Below the pieces are notes generated by a model. That model searched no databases and was not told where the DNA came from. It saw only the letters and a program-made list of their open reading frames with translations. From Candidatus Thermoflexus tengchongensis (lineage in GTDB: Bacteria; Chloroflexota; Anaerolineae; Thermoflexales; Thermoflexaceae), in NCBI GenBank assembly GCA_016842085.1, contig JAEVEX010000063.1, positions 1-64,000 of the forward strand: 64,000 bases of DNA, read 5' to 3'. The position numbers and the translations under genes are program-made. Below, in pieces: positions 61,661 to 64,000 of the stretch (position 1 is the first letter of the stretch; every line of letters starts with the position of its first letter).

Positions 61661-63184
61661 TCAGGGTAAAATCCTGCGGATCGCCCAGCGGATCCAGGAA
61701 ACCCCCAGACATTGAAGGGCCAGCCCGTAGATCCCTGCGCCGAGGAGGATGGCCAGCAACAATCCGGGCCACCCATGATCGGTCGCCCATGGCACCATCG
61801 GCCCCAGGGCCAGACTCATCGCCAGCGTGGCCACGCTGGCCTGCCCCACCGTCCGCCCCCACTGCGCAACGTCCAGCCCCTCCAGACGCCGGGCCAGCAA
61901 CCCCAGCAGGAGGACCCCTTCCAGAGTGGTCGCCACCGTGTTGGCCAGGGCGACCCCGCCGTGACCCATCGGTCCGATCCAGGCCAGGCTGAGGGCGATA
62001 TTCAGCGTCATCGCGCCCACTCCCACCCCTACCGGAGTCCGGGTATCGTGGAGCGCGTAGAATGTCCGGGCCAGCAGCTCCACGCCGGCGTGGGCCGGCA
62101 GGCCCAGGGCATAAAACTGGAGGGCCTGGGCGGTCCACTCCGTGGAAGCCGCGTCGAAGGCACCCCGCTGGAAGAGGGCCGCGATCAGGGGCCGGCGCAG
62201 CAGGATCATCCCTGCGGCGATCGGAAAGGTGATCCCCAGCAGGATCGCCAGGGTTTCCCCCAGGGTCCGGCGGAGCGCTCCGCGCTCTTCCCGGGCGGCC
62301 AGCGTGGAGAGGGTCGGGAAAGCGGCGGTGGCCACCGCCTGCGCCAGCACGATCTGGGGTTGCAGCATCAATTGCCAGGCGAGATTCAGCGCCGCCAGAT
62401 ATCCGGGGCCCAGGCCGGAGACCAGGCGGGTGTTGACCAGGAAATTGATCTGGATCGCGGCCAGGCCCAGCATCCGGGGGATCATCAGAGCGACCACCTC
62501 CCGGACATCCGGGTCGCGCCATCCCAGGCGAGGGCTGTAACGTCCATGGACCTGCCGCCAGCCCGGAGTCTGGATGAGGAGGTGGAGAAAAGCCCCCAGG
62601 ACAACCCCCCAGGCCAGCCCGTGCACGCCTCCCCGGGGCGCCAGAAACAGGACCCCCATGATGATCCCCAGGTTATACATGATCGGGGCCAGGGCGGTCC
62701 AGAGGAACCGCTGGTGGGCCTGGAGGATCCCCATCACGATCCCGCTGATGCCAAACACGGTGGGCGTGATCAGCATAATCCGCATCAGGGAAGCGGTGAG
62801 CTGTTGCTGGGGAGGAGGAACCTGGGGGGCCAGAAGAAGCTTCACCAGCCAGGGGGCCGCCAGGCTGGCCAGGAGGGAGGATCCCCCCACCCCGAGGGCT
62901 ACCGTGCTCAGGACCGCGCTGGCAAGCCGCCAGGCCGGCGTTTCCTCCCCTCGGGCCAGATGCGTGGCGAAGACCGGCAGGAAGGCGGAGATCAGCGCAC
63001 CCCCGGCCATCAAGGTGAACAGCAGGTCGGGGATCCGAAAAGCGGCCCAATACGCATCCAGCTCCGGGCTGGTGCCGAAAGCCCCGTAGATCAGGATCTG
63101 GCGGAGCAGGCCGAGCAGGCCGTTGACCAGATACGCGGCCATCAACAATGTGGCGGCTCGGGCAATCATGCGAAGCGGGCTCAC
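61661..63184 (-). CDS. murJ: Lipid II flippase MurJ
   Basis: The 507-residue protein has about 14 membrane helices in the MOP fold. ATLLMAAYLVNGLLGLLRQI and GTSPELDAYWAAFRIPDLLF are the MurJ start, LISAFLPVFATHLARG and LNLAWQLMLQPQIVLAQAVA follow, and ALFQRGAFDAAST and ARTFYALHDTRTPV are late signatures. It flips lipid II across the membrane for peptidoglycan synthesis, complementing the class A PBP at 36.8 kb. The start GTG 63184 has GGGGGAAAG ahead. Confidence 0.94.
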   Translation of the reverse strand: MSPLRMIARAATLLMAAYLVNGLLGLLRQILIYGAFGTSPELDAYWAAFRIPDLLFTLMAGGALISAFLPVFATHLARGEETPAWRLASAVLSTVALGVGGSSLLASLAAPWLVKLLLAPQVPPPQQQLTASLMRIMLITPTVFGISGIVMGILQAHQRFLWTALAPIMYNLGIIMGVLFLAPRGGVHGLAWGVVLGAFLHLLIQTPGWRQVHGRYSPRLGWRDPDVREVVALMIPRMLGLAAIQINFLVNTRLVSGLGPGYLAALNLAWQLMLQPQIVLAQAVATAAFPTLSTLAAREERGALRRTLGETLAILLGITFPIAAGMILLRRPLIAALFQRGAFDAASTEWTAQALQFYALGLPAHAGVELLARTFYALHDTRTPVGVGVGAMTLNIALSLAWIGPMGHGGVALANTVATTLEGVLLLGLLARRLEGLDVAQWGRTVGQASVATLAMSLALGPMVPWATDHGWPGLLLAILLGAGIYGLALQCLGVSWIRWAIRRILP

Positions 63185-63265
63185 GGATGTCTTTCCCCCC
63201 TGCTTCGGGGTTTGGGGGTGGTGGGGTGGGTAGCCGAGCTCACCCCTCCCATCCCCCATTTACTT

Positions 63266-63733
63266 TTACCCGCTTCCCTCGCCGCGAGGCGGCGCGGAGC
63301 GCTCCAGCCAGATGGTGACCGGGCCGTCATTGTGGATCTCCACCAGCATATGGGCCCCGAAAACTCCCATCTGGACCGGGATGCCTTCCGCCCGCAGGGA
63401 CTCGGCGAAGCGTTCGATGAGAGGCCGGGCGTGCTCAGGCGGGGCGGCGTGGATCAGGCTGGGGCGTCGCCCTTCGTAAGGATCCGCATACAGCGTGAAC
63501 TGAGAGACCACCAGGGCTTCCCCACCCACCTCTTTTAATGAGCGGTTCATCTTTCCGGCCTCATCCTCGAAGATCCGAAGGTGGGCCACTTTTTTCGCCA
63601 GCCAGTCGGCCTCCGCGGGGGTGTCTGTATGGGTAACCCCCACCAGCAACACCACCCCGGGGCCGATACGGGCCACGGTTTCTCCCCCCACATGAACAGC
63701 TCCCTGGCGAACCCGCTGAATCAGGACGCGCAT
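63266..63733 (-). CDS. dtd: D-aminoacyl-tRNA deacylase
   Basis: The 155-residue protein starts [20 protein letters not shown] and has the active-site motif SQFTLYAD and the chirality loop NDGPVTIWL (family NxGPVT, with the cis Gly-Pro). It hydrolyses D-amino acids from tRNA. Start ATG 63733, with GGAGAGAAGGG ahead. Confidence 0.95.
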   Translation of the reverse strand: MRVLIQRVRQGAVHVGGETVARIGPGVVLLVGVTHTDTPAEADWLAKKVAHLRIFEDEAGKMNRSLKEVGGEALVVSQFTLYADPYEGRRPSLIHAAPPEHARPLIERFAESLRAEGIPVQMGVFGAHMLVEIHNDGPVTIWLERSAPPRGEGSG

Positions 63734-63750
63734 CGTGCCCTTCTCTCCGG

Positions 63751-64000
63751 CTAACGTCGTCCGAAGGGGAAGGCCCCTACGCTGGCCAGAGCGCTCAGGA
63801 TCAGGGCCAGGGAAAGGGTGTAAGCGATCAGCATCCCGCGGGTGCGGATCGGATTCTCCCGTTCCCGGAAGGCGGCCGCGGCGTGGGCGGCCCCGGCTGC
63901 CAGCAGGCCCCAGACCGGGTGGATCACCTGAACAGGGGTTAGCGGCCCGCCCTCGAGACGCTGGGCCAGCCAGAGCAGGATGCCCAGTGCGATCTGGATA
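63751..64000 (-). CDS. Membrane protein, C-terminal fragment (gene begins outside the window)
   Basis: The minus strand is open from the window edge to TAG at 63751-63753, 83 codons. It reads [40 protein letters not shown] and [20 protein letters not shown], about three hydrophobic helices, and ends GAFPFGRR. The family is not recognised. It ends 17 bases before dtd, so they were probably co-transcribed. Confidence 0.7.
   Translation of the reverse strand, partial: IQIALGILLWLAQRLEGGPLTPVQVIHPVWGLLAAGAAHAAAAFRERENPIRTRGMLIAYTLSLALILSALASVGAFPFGRR

Noticed and set aside
1-64000. CRISPR arrays
   Set aside because: No regularly spaced direct repeats with unique spacers; the only tandem array (55.0 kb) has no variable spacers.

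Overview
The window looks like chromosomal DNA of a thermophilic, GC-rich member of the Chloroflexota, most like the Thermoflexus/Anaerolineae side of that phylum. This is inferred from gene content and style, not from a database search. Clues are an archaeal/eukaryotic-type prolyl-tRNA synthetase, an isopentenyl phosphate kinase, an inositol-phosphate synthase beside mannosyl- and acyl-transferase homologues, exported proteins with long Pro/Thr/Ser linkers, and frequent GTG/TTG starts. No rRNA, tRNA, CRISPR array or prophage was recognised. Mobile DNA is limited to the start of an IS630-like transposase gene at the left edge, a solo tnpB element at 18.46-19.80 kb, and several REP-like palindromes.

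Layout. 0-2 kb: an IS-type gene fragment abuts a peptide-ABC binding-protein gene that has lost its 5' end. 2-9 kb: a prephenate dehydrogenase-like gene, a glycosyltransferase with an ABC-2 exporter permease, and a minus-strand pair (exported OB-fold protein plus DUF58 protein). 9-16 kb, plus strand: a histone-deacetylase-fold amidohydrolase, isopentenyl phosphate kinase, selD with an in-frame TGA (selenocysteine) codon, archease plus RtcB RNA ligase, YggS, YggT and a small membrane protein. 16-21 kb, minus strand: rpsU with a near-consensus promoter, a secreted FPETGH-repeat protein, a class II aldolase-like protein, the tnpB element and proS. 21-26 kb, plus strand: a TPR protein and the c-di-AMP pair cdaA-cdaR. 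26-32 kb, minus strand: dnaX, ybaB, a Cys/Met-metabolism PLP enzyme, recR, asnS and an overlapping HEPN/MNT toxin-antitoxin-like pair. 32-44 kb: a metallo-beta-lactamase-fold protein with degenerate metal site, folD, an SPFH protein, a family-5 uracil-DNA glycosylase, a class A penicillin-binding protein, a divergent PlsY, DegV, TatA, an FmdE-like protein and an SLC13/RCK transporter.

44.9-47.5 kb holds a large lipoprotein with an HExxH zinc-protease motif and a PA14-like C-terminus. Its stop codon lies inside the -35 box of the trp operon promoter. A tryptophan T-box riboswitch with UGG specifier and intrinsic terminator then precedes a complete trpEGDCFBA operon (48.0-55.0 kb). The operon ends in a 79-bp tandem array made from the trpA 3' end plus a REP-like hairpin. 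Opposite it run corA, a threonine aldolase and a KTSC protein.

The right end (57.9-63.7 kb, minus strand) groups a PimA-like mannosyltransferase, a PatA/HtrB-like acyltransferase and myo-inositol-1-phosphate synthase, which suggests phosphatidylinositol-mannoside-type lipid synthesis. MurJ, D-aminoacyl-tRNA deacylase and the C-terminal part of a membrane protein follow to the window edge.
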